64,000 nucleotides of DNA from Nelumbo lutea (lineage: Eukaryota; Streptophyta; Magnoliopsida; Proteales; Nelumbonaceae), in NCBI GenBank assembly GCA_022828595.1, contig JAKGHH010000005.1:67017655-67081654 (forward strand). Direction: 5' to 3'. The position numbers were made by a program, and so were the translations under genes. Positions 24,390 to 36,800 of this stretch are shown here, in pieces. The notes under the pieces are model-generated. The model searched no databases. It was not told the origin of the DNA and saw nothing but the letters and a program-made list of their open reading frames with translations. The first letter of the stretch is position 1, and every line of letters begins with the position of its first letter.

Positions 24390-26500
24390 AGGAATAGAGT
24401 GTGTACATTCAAAAAAAAAAAATGAAAGTGTACATTTTCATTTCACAAGCCAGGGGCCACTTCATCATTATCAGAAGCCACTTCGACAGCGCCCGAAGGA
24501 CCGGCTCCCCCCTCGGAGTTCCGCGTTCGGCATCCCGCAGACATTAAGCCAACTCTCGGAGTGATCGCGCGAAGTGAATATGGCGCTGGTATCGAGCGTC
24601 GCGGGTTAGCGTATTCCGGACTTCATGCCACCGAACTTAGCCTTGAAACCCCTCCTGTAGGAGTCTACCATCAGGTCATCGAAATCCGGCGAAAGCTATG
24701 TGAATCGCCTGACAACCCCCATTCTTCTTCGCGTTTTCTTGGAATGCCTTGAGAAGAAGATCTGAGTCCTCTGCCCTGATATCGCTCCTGAAGATATCTC
24801 AACCTGGTGCTCCAGGTCCATGCTTCATTTCCGCACACATACCGCTGCACCACCACTCCCATGGCCTCGGCCATCCCTCCGTGAGAAAAAAACCCCCTCG
24901 GCCTGCCTAGACCGCGCAAGGCGAGCCAGCGCATCTGCAGCACGAGCATTCTCCTCGGCAGCTCGGCAGCTCGTGCCTGTCCTCGCAGGCATTTCTCCAC
25001 CTGGTTCGCCAAGGCTGTGAACTGGAAGAGTTCACCTATCAAAGGAAAACGGGATCAAAGAAAGCGAATAAAAGAATAAAAGCCGAGCTCTAAAGAAGGG
25101 ATCACTTACCACCCATGGCATGAGTAACGGCACGGCAGGCCACTTGGTGCAGAGGGAGCTCGGTCCACGCCACAACTTCCTCGGGAAAACCTATCGTCCT
25201 CCTTACTCCATTGAAGCAGCATGAAAAAACGGCAGACAGCACGCTCCTGAAGTCCCCCGGGGCCCTCCGAGCCCGACGGCCCAGCTCGCGATATGAGCGG
25301 GACTCGGAATAGGCGAGAGCCCCCATGTGTTGTTGGTTTCGGCATAATGAGCCCCCGCCGGCTCCTGGAAAGGAGGAACCATCTCGGGCTCCTCTAAACG
25401 GATAATTCCGGCAACTCGGGCTCCGCAGCTCGGATTGGCTCAGGCCACGAGGTCGCTTAAGCCACCCACTTTCTCCCTCTTCATGCCCTCGAACAAGTGC
25501 CCAACCCCTCGGGTCTCTCGAGAATCCATTGTACCTGCGAAAAGAAGCGAGTTCGGCATCAGTAAGACACGTAAAAGAAGAGCAAGACAGGATCACTAGG
25601 CGAAAGAACCTTACCCGAACTCAAGCCCGCAGCAATAAGCTTGGCCCTCCGTCAATTTACATTGGCAATCCAGGCCACAAAGCCGCGCCCCATTGCCGGA
25701 GGGCCTTTCCGCCGTCTCCTCATCAATGTGTGATGCCGGAATCAGTGAGCGGCCATCCCCCAGCCGGTCTGAAACGGCCACCCCAGCGCAACTTCGCCAC
25801 CCCGAAATAGTCCGGCTTCCACGCCGGGACCTTATTGGGGAGTCCGGTTGTAAAGAGCTTGAAGCCCGGGCGAGGGGACAGGTAGTATTGCCCGCCTACG
25901 CCCAGGAAGGGGACCCACTTGCTTTTCAAGCATTTAAAATGGAAGAGAAAATCTCCAAATCCAGAGGAAAGTTCTCGTCGCAAAATAAAGAGATCGTTCC
26001 CACTTAAGTTCCTAATGGAGTTCGGGTGAAGCTGGCCAGACCGACAACACCAAAAGTGGTTTAGGAGCATCAACCAAGAAGAGGGTGGAAGGGCAAGTCG
26101 CAGGGCCCGCGGCGAACTGTTCCTAGAAAATCACGATCTCATCAGGACCGTGTTCCCAAGGAAAGCTGCCCGTAGGGATAAAGTAACCTTACTCACTGGG
26201 CAAGTCGTAGTAGTCTACGAGGGATTGAAGTTCCTCAGGCGTCATAGTCGAAGGTCCGAACTGGTCTTACAACCCGACCACGACGGGCAGGTGGACGCTG
26301 ACCTACCCGAAGCACCTCGGGTGGTAGGCGCCGACCCCTTCCTCAGGAACCTACATCGGGCTCCACTTGAACTACCGCGGGACGCAAACTTGGTCATAGA
26401 ACCTACAGTCAGACCCGCTTGAACAGTCTGAACCCTCCAAACCAGGACATCGGGGAAACGGAACGGGATTCCAGAAAACTCACCCGGGATAGAAGACTGA
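24390..26500 (-). pseudogene. Antisense ORF (aORF) of gypsy copy 1
   Basis: This region lies between pol and the missing 3' LTR, and the coding-like strand is opposite to gag-pol. Minus-strand reading near 26150-26270 gives a YYDLPSE...GYFIPTGSFP...HGPDEIVIF series. Near 25750-26030 it gives HPNSIRNLSGN and PDYFGVAKLRWGGRFRP. Near 24700-25040 it gives a Leu/Arg/Ala-rich, coiled-coil-like stretch. The same series is read on the plus strand at 63320-63830 in copy 3 and at 31390-31990 in copy 2. From memory it resembles the plant 'putative gypsy type transposon' domain family (Pfam PF04195). Its function is unknown. It is frameshifted several times. Confidence 0.7.
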
Positions 26501-26636
26501 AGCAGACCACCGGAAAACTCGAACAAGACAAGGAAGCCTGGGACGCGAGCTTGGAAAAGCCTGGACGTCGAGCTTAAAACTTAGGCAGCGAGCTCAAGAT
26601 GTTACAATAGTATTCAAGGACGCCCCCCCCGGCGCG

Positions 26637-26736
26637 NNNNNNNNNNNNNNNNNNNNNNNNNNNNNNNNNNNNNNNNNNNNNNNNNNNNNNNNNNNNNNNN
26701 NNNNNNNNNNNNNNNNNNNNNNNNNNNNNNNNNNNN
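26637..26736. other. Assembly gap of 100 N
   Basis: Exactly 100 N follow a C homopolymer and GGCGCG. The round size suggests a scaffold gap of unknown true length. The 3' LTR of gypsy copy 1 is missing at this point. Confidence 0.99.
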
Positions 26737-27044
26737 AGACCATTGTAAAAGCCACTCCATTTAATCCTAAATTACGAAGAAGGACAACTGACAACTGTAT
26801 GCGTTTCTCTAACGGATTTTCGATTTTTTGCCATTTCGATCAAGAACTTGCAGGATTTTCTCATGTTTCCTCTTCACAAACCAGTGTTTTAAAATTTCAA
26901 CACTCTTCATCCTCTTTTTATCAACCAAAAAACACTCACCCCATATTTTTAACCCTATCGTACAGATGGATGCAATCTCACGGTGAAATCGATGTCCAAA
27001 TACACAAGCTAGAATGCGGTTTATAGCAAAGAGATCTCCGCTTC

Positions 27045-27195
27045 TCATAAAGCGCGCCTCACTTGGTCTCCACTGCTCCATCCCAGCTTGTATTAGTTAA
27101 CATCTTCCCATGAATAATAAATACGAGTTATAGATGTGCCCGATGTACGGCAGAACACTCTGTGAGGTCCGTGTGAGGCGCCTTAATGTTTAAGC
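27045..27195. repeat. Foldback repeat family, copy A
   Basis: GCGCCTCAC on the left is mirrored by GTGAGGCGC on the right, with GTATTAG and CATCTTCCCATGAATAAT between. Related copies are at 42530, 44749, 46290 and 46650. Confidence 0.45.
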
Positions 27196-28214
27196 GCATT
27201 CCGGACTCGGTTTATAGAAGGCTATGGACCTATAATTTCAGATTCTATGCGGTGGAGTGGAATAACTTCACGGTGAAAAACGTATATGTGGTCTATAGAT
27301 ACTCGCCAATATTACTGATCGAACGGTCCAAAAATGTAGTGAGAGGGTTAAACCACACGAAGATGAATGGTCGTATCGTAATCCCAGCTGGCATATGAGC
27401 CGCGGGTGCATACGAGTACGACGTTAAGGTAGTACCAGCAAACTCTTGAACCGAATGCCATGGGGATCTGCACTTAGTTCTGGTACGGCTTTACGACCGT
27501 ATGCTGCCAAAAAATCAGGGAATCATCAAAGCGTTGCAGGGGAATAGAGATACAGCTTCCGCAAATCGCAATCGCAAGCAGGCATTCATCCCCGTTCGTC
27601 AATTAGGGTGGGCATGAGATTTGGAGGGGGACCTTCGTGTTAGAACTTCGTCCTCTCTCTCCAGTCTCCACTGGGGAGAATTCTCTGAAGTCTGAACGGA
27701 GACCTCCTCTATCTCCAACTTTTTTTCCCTCTCAAAATATACAAATTTCTTTTGTTAAAGGAACAAAAAAGAAAACGTTTTTAATTCCTTACATAGCTGT
27801 GAAGCAATCGAACTGAGTATAAATTAATTGTAGTGCTATAATATTGAATCAATTAAGTGAGTCGAATCGAGGATTAGGGCTAGATTCCTTTGAATCCGGA
27901 CAACGAATGATCGGAACGCCTGGTAGCATGGTTAATACCTTCGTTAGGTTAGAAATTCTAACCTTTGGAAACCTCCTATGAGATTAGGAGAAGGTGATTG
28001 CCAATTTGCAGTAAGATAAGGGTTTACCCTTATCTACTTATATCCTTATAAAATAAGCCTGTTAAAATGGAGGGAACTCAAGACATTGGACAAATGTGAT
28101 CCGTAACCATCCCATTTTGCTTTCTGCAAGTTCCGACGCACACCGACATCAGGGCTGAGTTTTCCAAATTTAGTCCAACCTAGCAGGTGCATAGTGTAAA
28201 ATTGTGATACTATT
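27196..28214. other. No gene recognised
   Basis: This mixed-composition sequence lies within the low-quality segment. It includes a short segment near 27960-28040 (CTCCTATGAGATTAGGAG, then a region ending CCCTTATCTAC) that loosely resembles the copia LTR around 38530-38600. I could not establish a feature. Confidence 0.4.
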
Positions 28215-28890
28215 TTGTTATGTGATTTTGTGAGAACTCATCCATAAAAGTTAGTTGTTTAGAGGGAGGCGAAACCGCAAATACATATATACCAACTCTG
28301 CTCCACAACTAAAGTCGGCATCTCATTACCTCTATAGCCGAATGTGGGAATACGCCCTATGTGATGACTTTGGAGAAACTCAACCTCCTTTACCCTAAAA
28401 AGCTAAGCTGTTAGGAGGGGGGTTAGGGAACCCAAGCAACATTAATAAAGAAAGGAGGTACCCATAATAGCATCCCATTTACTACCTGTATAAGTGAGAT
28501 AATCTCCTTGGCCATTAGCATCCCTATGCTAACCTAACAATGGGACATAATGGTATTGTAATATCTACGAAAGACCCACCACGCTATTATCAACATGTTC
28601 CGGGGTCCATCAGCAGCGTCGGATCCTTGTTGTCACTAGGCCACCTATGTCCTCGGTCGAAAACGACTACAATACCGACATCCATGACATCCCTTAGAGC
28701 CGCACGAATTGCTATTAGGAAGGCTAATAAGTGTAGATTCTGATAATAATACATTTGTTATGATGACCGTTGAGGAGAAACCTCATAAAGCTAGTTTGAT
28801 TAGAGTGCAGGGAAACCCAAACACTATATATACCCTCTTCTACAACAACATCGCCATTCTTCATCCGATGTGGAAATAATCCTCGACTCA
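28215..28890 (-). repeat. Repeated LTR/TRIM-like units with a CCACATCGG-TATA promoter layout
   Basis: Two units (about 28215-28360 and 28750-28890) and a third partial unit (about 28370-28445) are related. Read on the minus strand, each full unit has a CCCACATTCGG/CCACATCGG motif, then TATATATA/TATATATG (about 33 nt later in the 28890 copy), then a TTTGGGTTTCCCT-like stretch. CCCACATCG is the plant snRNA upstream element (USE), but the same words occur in many plant retroelement LTRs. Nothing snRNA-like follows, so an LTR or TRIM origin is preferred. The sequence here is noisy. Confidence 0.4.
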
Positions 28891-29274
28891 TTAGCTATAT
28901 CTCCATAACTTAACCAATCAAGATGCGACAAAATGGATCGTATGGAAGGGTACAACGCTTGAGAATACTGCAGGCCAAGCGGAAAACCAAATGCATACTC
29001 ATTATAAGTTTTCAGGGAGTCTCTGCCTATCAATGTGTGTGGGATTTAGGAGGCCACACGGAGCTCAAGGACAACAGTTCGGAAACAACTTTGAATTTGA
29101 AAACATAGGGAGAATCCCATGCCGGATTGTCTTCACACTAAGGCGGTTAATCCATATTATCACAACTTGAATTGTGATATATAGAATTTCGTATGATTTT
29201 GTTTTGGATTACATTGACAATTTTTTTTATCAATATTTAGAATAAAAATAATTTGAAGAATAATAATATAAAAT

Positions 29275-30365
29275 TGATGTGGAGCCGCGAGTCCTCGGCC
29301 GGTCTTAGTTGTCCACGATGATCTCCAGTTAGTGGGAGAAAGATCAAGATTCGAGAACCTTTCTTGATGCTTTCTGAAAACGGGGTACGCAGGGAACCTG
29401 AAACGGAGGAGATGGGGAAGCCTCCGAAGGGGTAATAGCCCGGTGTAGAGGCTCCTGAAGCTCAAGTTTAGAAATCCTTCTAAAAGCAAAGCGTAATACC
29501 AGATGTAGTGCAAGAAGTTTTGCATACCTTGTTTGTTTGGGGGCAGGGGGCTCTTATAATCACTGGCTCGTGCACTCGGGCCCCGACGGCACCTTTGTCA
29601 GGAGTTTCGGGTTGTAATTGAGTTACCCCTTGTGGCTTTGTCAATTCGGTTCGTCGTCCTTTCTGTTGGGACAGAACTGTCACTGCCTAACCGTCTTTCT
29701 TAACGTGGAAGATGGGGGTGTCAGTGAAGCGGTGGCAGAGTAGCCGGTTTAGAGTGCCGGCTGCCCAGCCAAACGTCATAGAATCCCAAGTTCAGTCAGG
29801 CGTCCGGCGCCTCTCATGGGGGCACGGACTTCCTTAGTGTCAGGCATGGTACGACTTGTTTGGTTTTGGGTGCCTATAAGAGTGATGCGGAGATGCGTGA
29901 GCGAGGCGAATGTCCTTGATGCCTTCGGAGGTATCTATAAGAGGGAGAAGCAGGTCAGTTACGCGTACTTAATCGATGGTGTATTTCGCCGAACTGTTTA
30001 CACAGGTGGCCAAGTGTTCGCGCCCGAAGTGTATCCCAAGACTGTGGCTTGGTGGGGGGGTACAGAGGGTGGGTCAGTTCGGCGAAGTGTATCCCGAGAC
30101 TGTTACAAAGTTTGGCCAGCGCTCGATTCGAGGTTTGTATTCCTGAAGACTGTTACACAAGTTGGCCAGGTGCGGACTTACTCTGGTTTTGGGCAATAGG
30201 GTGAGTCTTCGGAGGCCCCCCGTAGGGAGTTCGGTCCGCTGGTGTTCCCCTTTTTCCCACCTGTAGGCTTGGCCCCTTTTTGCGCCTGAGCTGGTGTGGT
30301 CCTATTCTGCCCATTAACCACGTCACTGTAATATCAGTGAGGTCGGGCCATAATCTTCCTTTCTA
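29275..30365 (-). repeat. 3' LTR of gypsy copy 2
   Basis: On the plus strand it begins TGATGTGGAGCC and ends near CCATAATCTTCCTTTCTA, followed by a C-rich complement of the polypurine tract (GCTCCCCCAC). It aligns over its whole length with 41568-42466 but is longer because of scattered small insertions. Remnants of the 40-bp U3 repeat are visible at about 29950-30170. Confidence 0.75.
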
Positions 30366-31229
30366 TGGCAACTTGCTCCCCCACATCCTTGTGACCAAGG
30401 GTCTTTGCCAATGGTGCGGGGCAGTTCTTCGGCGAGGTAGCATGTGTGTGATCGTTTGTCCTCGTCCTTCAAAATCATTTGAATTGCAGGCGAAGTATTG
30501 ATTATTTCTTCTTTTGCCATAAGGCGTTCTTTTCAGTTTCTCTGAGTGAGGCTGTGAGAACGTTGCCTACTCAAGAATGCTGATAGGTTGTGTCCGACAA
30601 CAGTGCGCTTATTTTAACATTTCAAAAATACAAATTCGCCTCTCCTAGCCGCTAGGTACGTTGACAGTGGTCATTCAAAAAAAGGCGTGCCACTGCTGTA
30701 CGTGCGCGGGCGACTGTTATGGAGGCAGTAAACTTAGCGGCTGCATTAGTTTCTGGTAAGGACGTTGGTGTCGAAGCGACGTCGGTTTTCTAAAAAGACG
30801 CTGTGCGCTGACGGTTTCGCACGATTTTTTCGGGAAAGATGTGCGCTCACATCTATGTTGCTGCGACCTTAGTGAAGAGATCTGTGCGGTCCGTGAAAGA
30901 ATGTGGGCTCATCGGTTATCGCGCTTCGAATCTGCCACGGATCGAAATTTACATTGGTTAGACTGTAGCTAACTAAATTAGTGGGGACCCCAGTTCGGTT
31001 TGTCACTTTTCTGCGGTTTGGTCCTACATAGAGCTCAGAGTGTCCAAGTATTTTTCTTAAAAGGCTTGGCAGCTCAGCGTCAAGGCTGGTTTTAATATAG
31101 CTTCTCACGGCTACATCCCAATTTTGGCTTGTTCCAGTCTCTGGGAAGCCTTCAAAACTTTCTTCCGATGAGAAGGTACTTGTCCTGAGATAGACCATGC
31201 TTTTAACACCCATGGTCTTAGCATTTGTA

Positions 31230-32050
31230 TTAGGGCTCATGACGATTCTTCAAGTAGGGCCGACGTCAGGTTTCCACCTCAAAATCCGATGGCCGTGTCC
31301 CCCGACCACTTCAGTTGATCTCTGAGGTGGAACACTTGAGGTACTACGAACCAGTAGGCCCTGAGCTCCGCTATCGGGCAGTTTGGTCGTCGACTTCTTC
31401 ACTCTCCCGTCGAGGTCGGATGCTAGACAGCGTTTGGCCGTCCTTTATCGACCATAGACGCCAGAATTTGGGCATGGGTCTTCAATCCATACTTAATGTT
31501 CTTACAACCTTCCCACACGGGGGTTATTACATACTTAATGGTTATTACTCTCTCGGGTAGCTTTCCTTGGGAACACAGGTCCTTGACGAGAGTCGTGATT
31601 TTTTTGAGAGGCAGCTTCGCTGCGGGGTTGTGCACTTCCTTTCCATCCCTCTTCTCGTTCGAAGTCATTACAAACCACTTCGGTGTCACCATTGGCCAAG
31701 CTTCAATTACCGAACTCCTATTCGGAACCTGGTGGGGGATAGTTTCGCCTTTTTTGCAAGCAGAACTTCCCCTTGGAACTTAAAGAATATTCTCCTCTAT
31801 CTTGAGTGCATCTCTCAAGAGACAGGACGGGTCCTCTATCCTGGGGGAGACGGACGTATTACCTTACTCCTGTCGTCTCTAAGGGTTTTTAAGCTTCGCA
31901 TGCACGATCTCCCTAAATCAAGGTCCCGGCGTGAGAAGCGGGACTACTTCGGCGATGCGAAGTTGCCACAAGGATTGGCCCTTTCAGACCCGGGGTGCGG
32001 ACGCGTGAGCGCCCATTGGCTCTTCCGACTCGGGCGTAACTCTTGAATAA
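31230..32050 (+). pseudogene. Antisense ORF of gypsy copy 2
   Basis: Plus-strand fragments in shifting frames match the aORF of copies 1 and 3. They include a GACGATTCTTCAAGTAGG start region (31239), SLSRRGRMLD near 31400, a CHHWPSFNYRTPIRNLVGD block near 31690 and KRDYFGDAKLPQGLALSDPG near 31945-32000. It is unusable as a coding sequence in its present state, partly because of the noisy sequence. Confidence 0.6.
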
Positions 32051-32659
32051 ATAGACGGTGATCGAGCCGGTCTCCGGCAGTGGGCACCAGGCAAGGCTTA
32101 AAGTGCCCACCAACTACTTAACGGAGGGCTAGAGTTTTTTGCAGGCCCGGCCTGAGTTATTGGGTAGGTTTCTGGCTATGCGGCTTCTTGCTTGCTCTGT
32201 TACCTACATTTTTTCTTGATAGTCGAATAGCACTCGCTTCTGCATGGTGTGATGGTTGCGGACATGAGAACTCGCGCGCGGGCGTTTGTTCCGAATGGTA
32301 TGAAAGAGGAGGAAATTGCGAGGTCGCAGGCTCATTACGCTACACAGTAGATCAGGGAGTGTTGATAGAGGACCGTCGGTACATGACAGTAACCGTTATC
32401 GTCTAAACTACCTTTATGACGATATTAATGGCTGCCTGGACGCTGATACACCCTGCTTGGCCGCATTGCATATCTTTGGCAGGGAGGGTTCCGTCTTATC
32501 AAGAAGCCTCAGTGAGATGGGATCGAACTTCAGAGCTACGGACTCTAGCCTCCCAAGAATAGGGAAGCAGACCATCCATCTGTCCCCCCAAGAACTACAT
32601 AGGCCGAGGGTAAGTCCTCTATGTAAACCCAAGTTCTCATGTTGTAATGTGACTTTGTA

Positions 32660-33600
32660 CTGGGTTTAAAATCACTAACCGGGCACACCGGGCGTCGGTC
32701 CAACAGTGTTCTCCTGACCTCAAACTACTTAGGGATATTGCCTGTATGAAGTGTGACTGGAAGTTTTGAAAGCAGTGGCTTCTTTTACATTTTGGCCAAA
32801 TATGCGATTCATGGAGAGCTCTCGCGTGCCTTTCATACTCGCCTGTAACTTGAGTTGACCAAACTGAGCTGAAGAACAGATCACCTGCAGATGCCAAGTG
32901 GCTCTTTGCCATTTACCTTTCGCGTTAGCAGTCCAGCCCGGCGAATCCAGTGAGCTTCGTACTCTGCCTCATTGTTGGACTGACCGCAAAACTCAAAGCG
33001 TAGATGCGTATTCTAATCTAGTGCCGCCCAGGGCCGCCACAAGACTATTCCAGCTCCGCTGCCTTGCCGGTTCGAGGAACCATCCACGTGAAGGATCCAA
33101 GGCTCCTCATCCCAGATCGCGCTTTCGCCTGACCAGAGATGAGATGCCACATTTAGGCAAATGACTACTTCACAATACAGGGGACATGATAGATCTATGG
33201 GCTCGGAGAGCTCCGGGTTTAGAGCCCGAACTGGGGAGACTACTCAGGCTCGACCCGTGGGGGCTTCGTTGGCTGGTAAAAGCTGCAGCCTCGTGCGATA
33301 AAACTTCTTAAACAATAAGCCTTGGGACCATAATAAGCTGCTTCTTGGTTTGTACCTGTTGTGAGGTCGTACTCGCTTGAGCTACTCGATGGCCCATTAT
33401 CGTACAGTCGACACCCTGGAATCCTCGGGAGATTATGAGTAAAACTTGTCTCAGAGGTTTGTCAGTCTAAGAACAATTGTATTCGAAGAGCAGAAACTCC
33501 GTTCTACATAATCGCATAGAAGGTCCATGAAATTTTGTTCATAAACAGATCCCGCGGGCTATCACTCGTGATACTCGACACAACAAGGAAAGCAGGAAAG
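32660..33600 (-). pseudogene. RNase H and archaeal-type RNase H remnant of copy 2
   Basis: Minus-strand reading from about 33480 gives the LTDKPLRQVLL segment and a GHRV..SEYDL-like segment of the first RNase H. From 33130 it gives ILHVDGSSNRQGSGAGIV and an ALSFAVSPTMRQSTK-like continuation. From 32860 it gives VTGEYERHARALHES and FQNFQSHFIQAISLSS. These match the region 22200-22880 of copy 1 in order. Frame breaks are frequent. Integrase, expected next, is not recognisable. Confidence 0.65.
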
Positions 33601-33899
33601 ATTTCATCGACCATATGTATTCCGGCATGAATGGAGTTACATTAACGGAACTTGAAGCTACTGTGGATCCGGGGCACTAGATCTTGGCACGCAAGGCGCG
33701 GATGCCATCACACTCCAATATCTTTGCCCTCTTCCTTCGCAATGCGTTCACAATGAACCTATAATATGAAATAAAGCTGAATGTCAGCGTCCAGGAAACT
33801 CAGGGCAATATGTGGTGCAGAGAGCCGAGGATCTACTTTCCAAGAAGGATAGGAGCCTGTAGTGTTGATATGACTTGCTGATAGCCTAACAAAAATCGA

Positions 33900-36800
33900 A
33901 GGCAAGAAAAAGAGAATCTAGGCAAAGAAAGGTACCTGTGGATACATAAGAAAGAAGGCTGCCAAATCCTAAGAAAAATAGCCAAGAAGAAGAACAAGGC
34001 ATTTCTGATGTTGCCTGTCACATCATCATATGCATTATTAGCAGAACCGGACATCTGGATATAGAGGAATTGTCCTGCCTACCTGGAAATATCTAAGAAA
34101 GGTAACATCGAAACTTGTGTCATATGGGAAACTTAACATAGTTAGTTACTTCTGTAGTCCTTTAAGTGTGTTGACTCCGGGGCTTTTTTTCTTAACTCAT
34201 GCGTGTATAAACTCACTGCAACTGTTAAGTGGGTTCAAAGTTAGCAAAGATACAGGTATGAACGTGTAAAGGTTGTAAGTTGACACACTTATTTCTTTGA
34301 GGCACAACAACCTTGCTTAGAAGTTTGCATGATACTTCCACACAAAAGCACGGCTGAAATTTAGAAACTCCCCGTAAGAAATTAGATCTCTTTAAAGAAA
34401 GATGGAATAGCTTGTACTTAAGAGAATTGTTGCTGCATTTATGTTTACATAAAGAACTTCGAGAAAGAAAATTTAATATTTCTGTTTCAAAACTGTGTGC
34501 TGATGGATATACTGTTTATTTTAGTAATGTGATTACTGTTAAACGGAATAATAAATTCATCGCATGCGGGGAACTAGAGAATGATCTCTATGTTCTACAT
34601 CCTTATCTGGAAACTAACTTAACCGAAACTACGTCGGTCAAAAATCCCAAGAAAAGGAATCGTGATACAGTAAGTCCCACGTGCCTCTGGCATTACCGAC
34701 TTGGCCATATCGGTATTGACCGAATCATAAGGCTGGTAAAGGATGGTCCTTTGGATTTTCTAACCGTAGAAAATCTTCCCACTTGTGAACATTGCCTTCA
34801 AGGTAAGATGTCTAAGCGGCCATTTGACGGTAAGCCTGAAAGATTTGAAGGCACACTTGACCTGATACATACTGATGTATGTGGTCCCCTGAGTGTTTAG
34901 GACACAGAACCAACACGTGTTACTTCATCACCTTTTCAGATGATTTTTCACGGATATGGTTACGTGTACCTAATGAGACATAAGTCTGAATCATTTGAAA
35001 AGTTCAAAGAGTTCAGACAGGAAGTCGAGAAACAGTTAGGAAGAGAAATTAAGGCCCTTCGATCAGATCGAGGTGGCGAGTATCTCTCTGACGAATTCAG
35101 GGACTACTTAAAGGCCAATGGGATAGTGTCACAATTAGCTCCTCCTGGTACACCTCAACTCAACGGTGTTTCAGAGAGGAGGAATAGGACGTTGTTAGAC
35201 ATGGTCCGGTCACTTCTCGTACGCTCACAATTACCCACATCCTTTTGGGGATACGCATTAGAGACTGCTATCTACGTGCTGAATCGGGTTCCAACCAAAT
35301 CAGTTCCGAAAACTCCATATGAACTTTGGACCGGAAGGAAGCCAAGTGTAAGACACTTGAAGATTTGGGGTTGTCCTGCACACGTTAAAAGAACAAGTGC
35401 GGACAAGTTGGAATCTAAAACCAGTCGTTGCCTGTTTTATAGGCTACCCAAAGGATTCGGTGGGTTATCTATTCTATGACCCGAGTGAGCAGAAAAGTGT
35501 TCTGCAGTCGAAAACACCTAGTTCTTAGAATCCGATGACATCCTGGACACCCATCGTCAGGAAATAGTTCTTGATGAGGAGAGCTCAGGAGCAGTGAGAG
35601 ATGTCCCACAAATTCCAGGTAATTACCAACCTAGAAGAACCACCTGGGTATCCAGACCACCGGTCCGATATGGTTATGACCAGGATAGTTACCTGGTGGA
35701 AACCTTGACTAGTGAAGAGGATCCCAGTGACTTACGCGGAAGTTATGTTAGACATAGACTCCCAGAAGTGGGTGGAGGCCATGAGAGCTGAAAATGGACT
35801 CAATGGAGACCAATGGAGTCTGGACTCTAGTGGATCCGCCCCCCGGGGTAAAAGCAATTGGTTGCAAATGGATCTACAAGAGGAAGAAGGGCCCCGATGG
35901 CAGGATTGAGACCTTTAAAGCTCGCTTGGTGGCGAAAGGGTATACTTAGAAAGAAGGCAATCGACTAATGAGGAAACTTTTCGCCCGTGGCCATGCTTAA
36001 ATCCATTAGGATCCTGCTAGCTGTAGCAGCGTTACCATGGGCTATGAGATGGGCAAATGGATGTCAAAACCGCGTTTCCTGAATGGAGATCTTAGTGAAG
36101 ATATCTACATGCAGCTGTCGCAATTGCTGCTGGTCAGGAACACATGGTATGTAAACTCAACAGATCCATATATGGACTTAAACAGGCTTCTAGGAGTTTG
36201 AACATCCGTTTTGATTCTAGCGTCAAAAATTTTGACTTTGAGCAGAATTCGGATGAGCCCTGTGTTTACAGGAAGTCCAGTGGGGATAAGGATCACCTTT
36301 TTGGTGTTGTACGTGGACAATATCCTACTCATTGGGAATGATGTAGGAATGTTGACTTCGGTCAAGGTATGGCTATCACAACAGTTCTCCATGAAAGATC
36401 TTGGAGAAGCTTCATACATACTGGGTCTTCGACTCTATAGAGATAGATCGAAGCGGATAATTGGATTATCCCAGGCTGCTTATATTGACAAAATTGTCAA
36501 GAGGTACAGCATGGAGAACTCCAAGAAAGGAAACGTTCCTTTCAGGCACGGAGTCACTCTCTCCAAGAAGATGTCTCCCAAGACTTCTGAGGAGATTGAG
36601 AGCATGAGAGACGTTCCCTATGCCTCAGCCGTAGGGAGCATCATGTATGCCATGCTGTGCACTCGCCCTGACATTGCTCAGGCGGTGAGTGTGGTAAGCA
36701 GATTCCAGGCAAACCCAGGGAAGGAGCATTGGACTGCTGTGAAGAACATACTCAAATACCTTCGAAGGACAAAAGAGTTTTGTCTGGTATTCGATGGTAG

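Larger units (their letters stand above)
17241..26636 (+). mobile_element. Ty3/gypsy LTR retrotransposon, Tat/Retand-like, copy 1 (3' end lost in gap)
   Basis: Order along the element is 5' LTR, PBS, gag, protease, reverse transcriptase, RNase H, a second archaeal-type RNase H, integrase, then an ORF region on the opposite strand. Two RNase H domains before integrase plus an extra antisense ORF are hallmarks of the Tat/Retand/Ogre group of plant gypsy elements. All coding parts carry frameshifts or stops, so the copy is not autonomous. The 3' LTR should lie in or beyond the 100-N gap. Copies 2 (29275-42466) and 3 (61797 onward) belong to the same family. Confidence 0.85.
26737..34400. other. 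Insertion-rich, probably unpolished sequence
   Basis: Between the gap and about 34400, every part that can be compared with a relative shows frequent scattered 1-4 base insertions. For example the LTR at 29275-30365 aligns with the one at 41568-42466 over its full length, but with extra bases every few positions. Gypsy and copia coding pieces here are broken far more often than pieces of the same elements beyond 34400. This is the pattern of raw long-read gap filling rather than biological decay. The right border is approximate. Treat ORFs and exact coordinates in this segment with caution. Confidence 0.6.

Noticed and set aside
28750..28890. A genuine U-snRNA gene on the minus strand
   Set aside because: The USE-TATA layout is suggestive, but the downstream sequence does not look like any snRNA and the unit is repeated. 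A retroelement origin is more likely.
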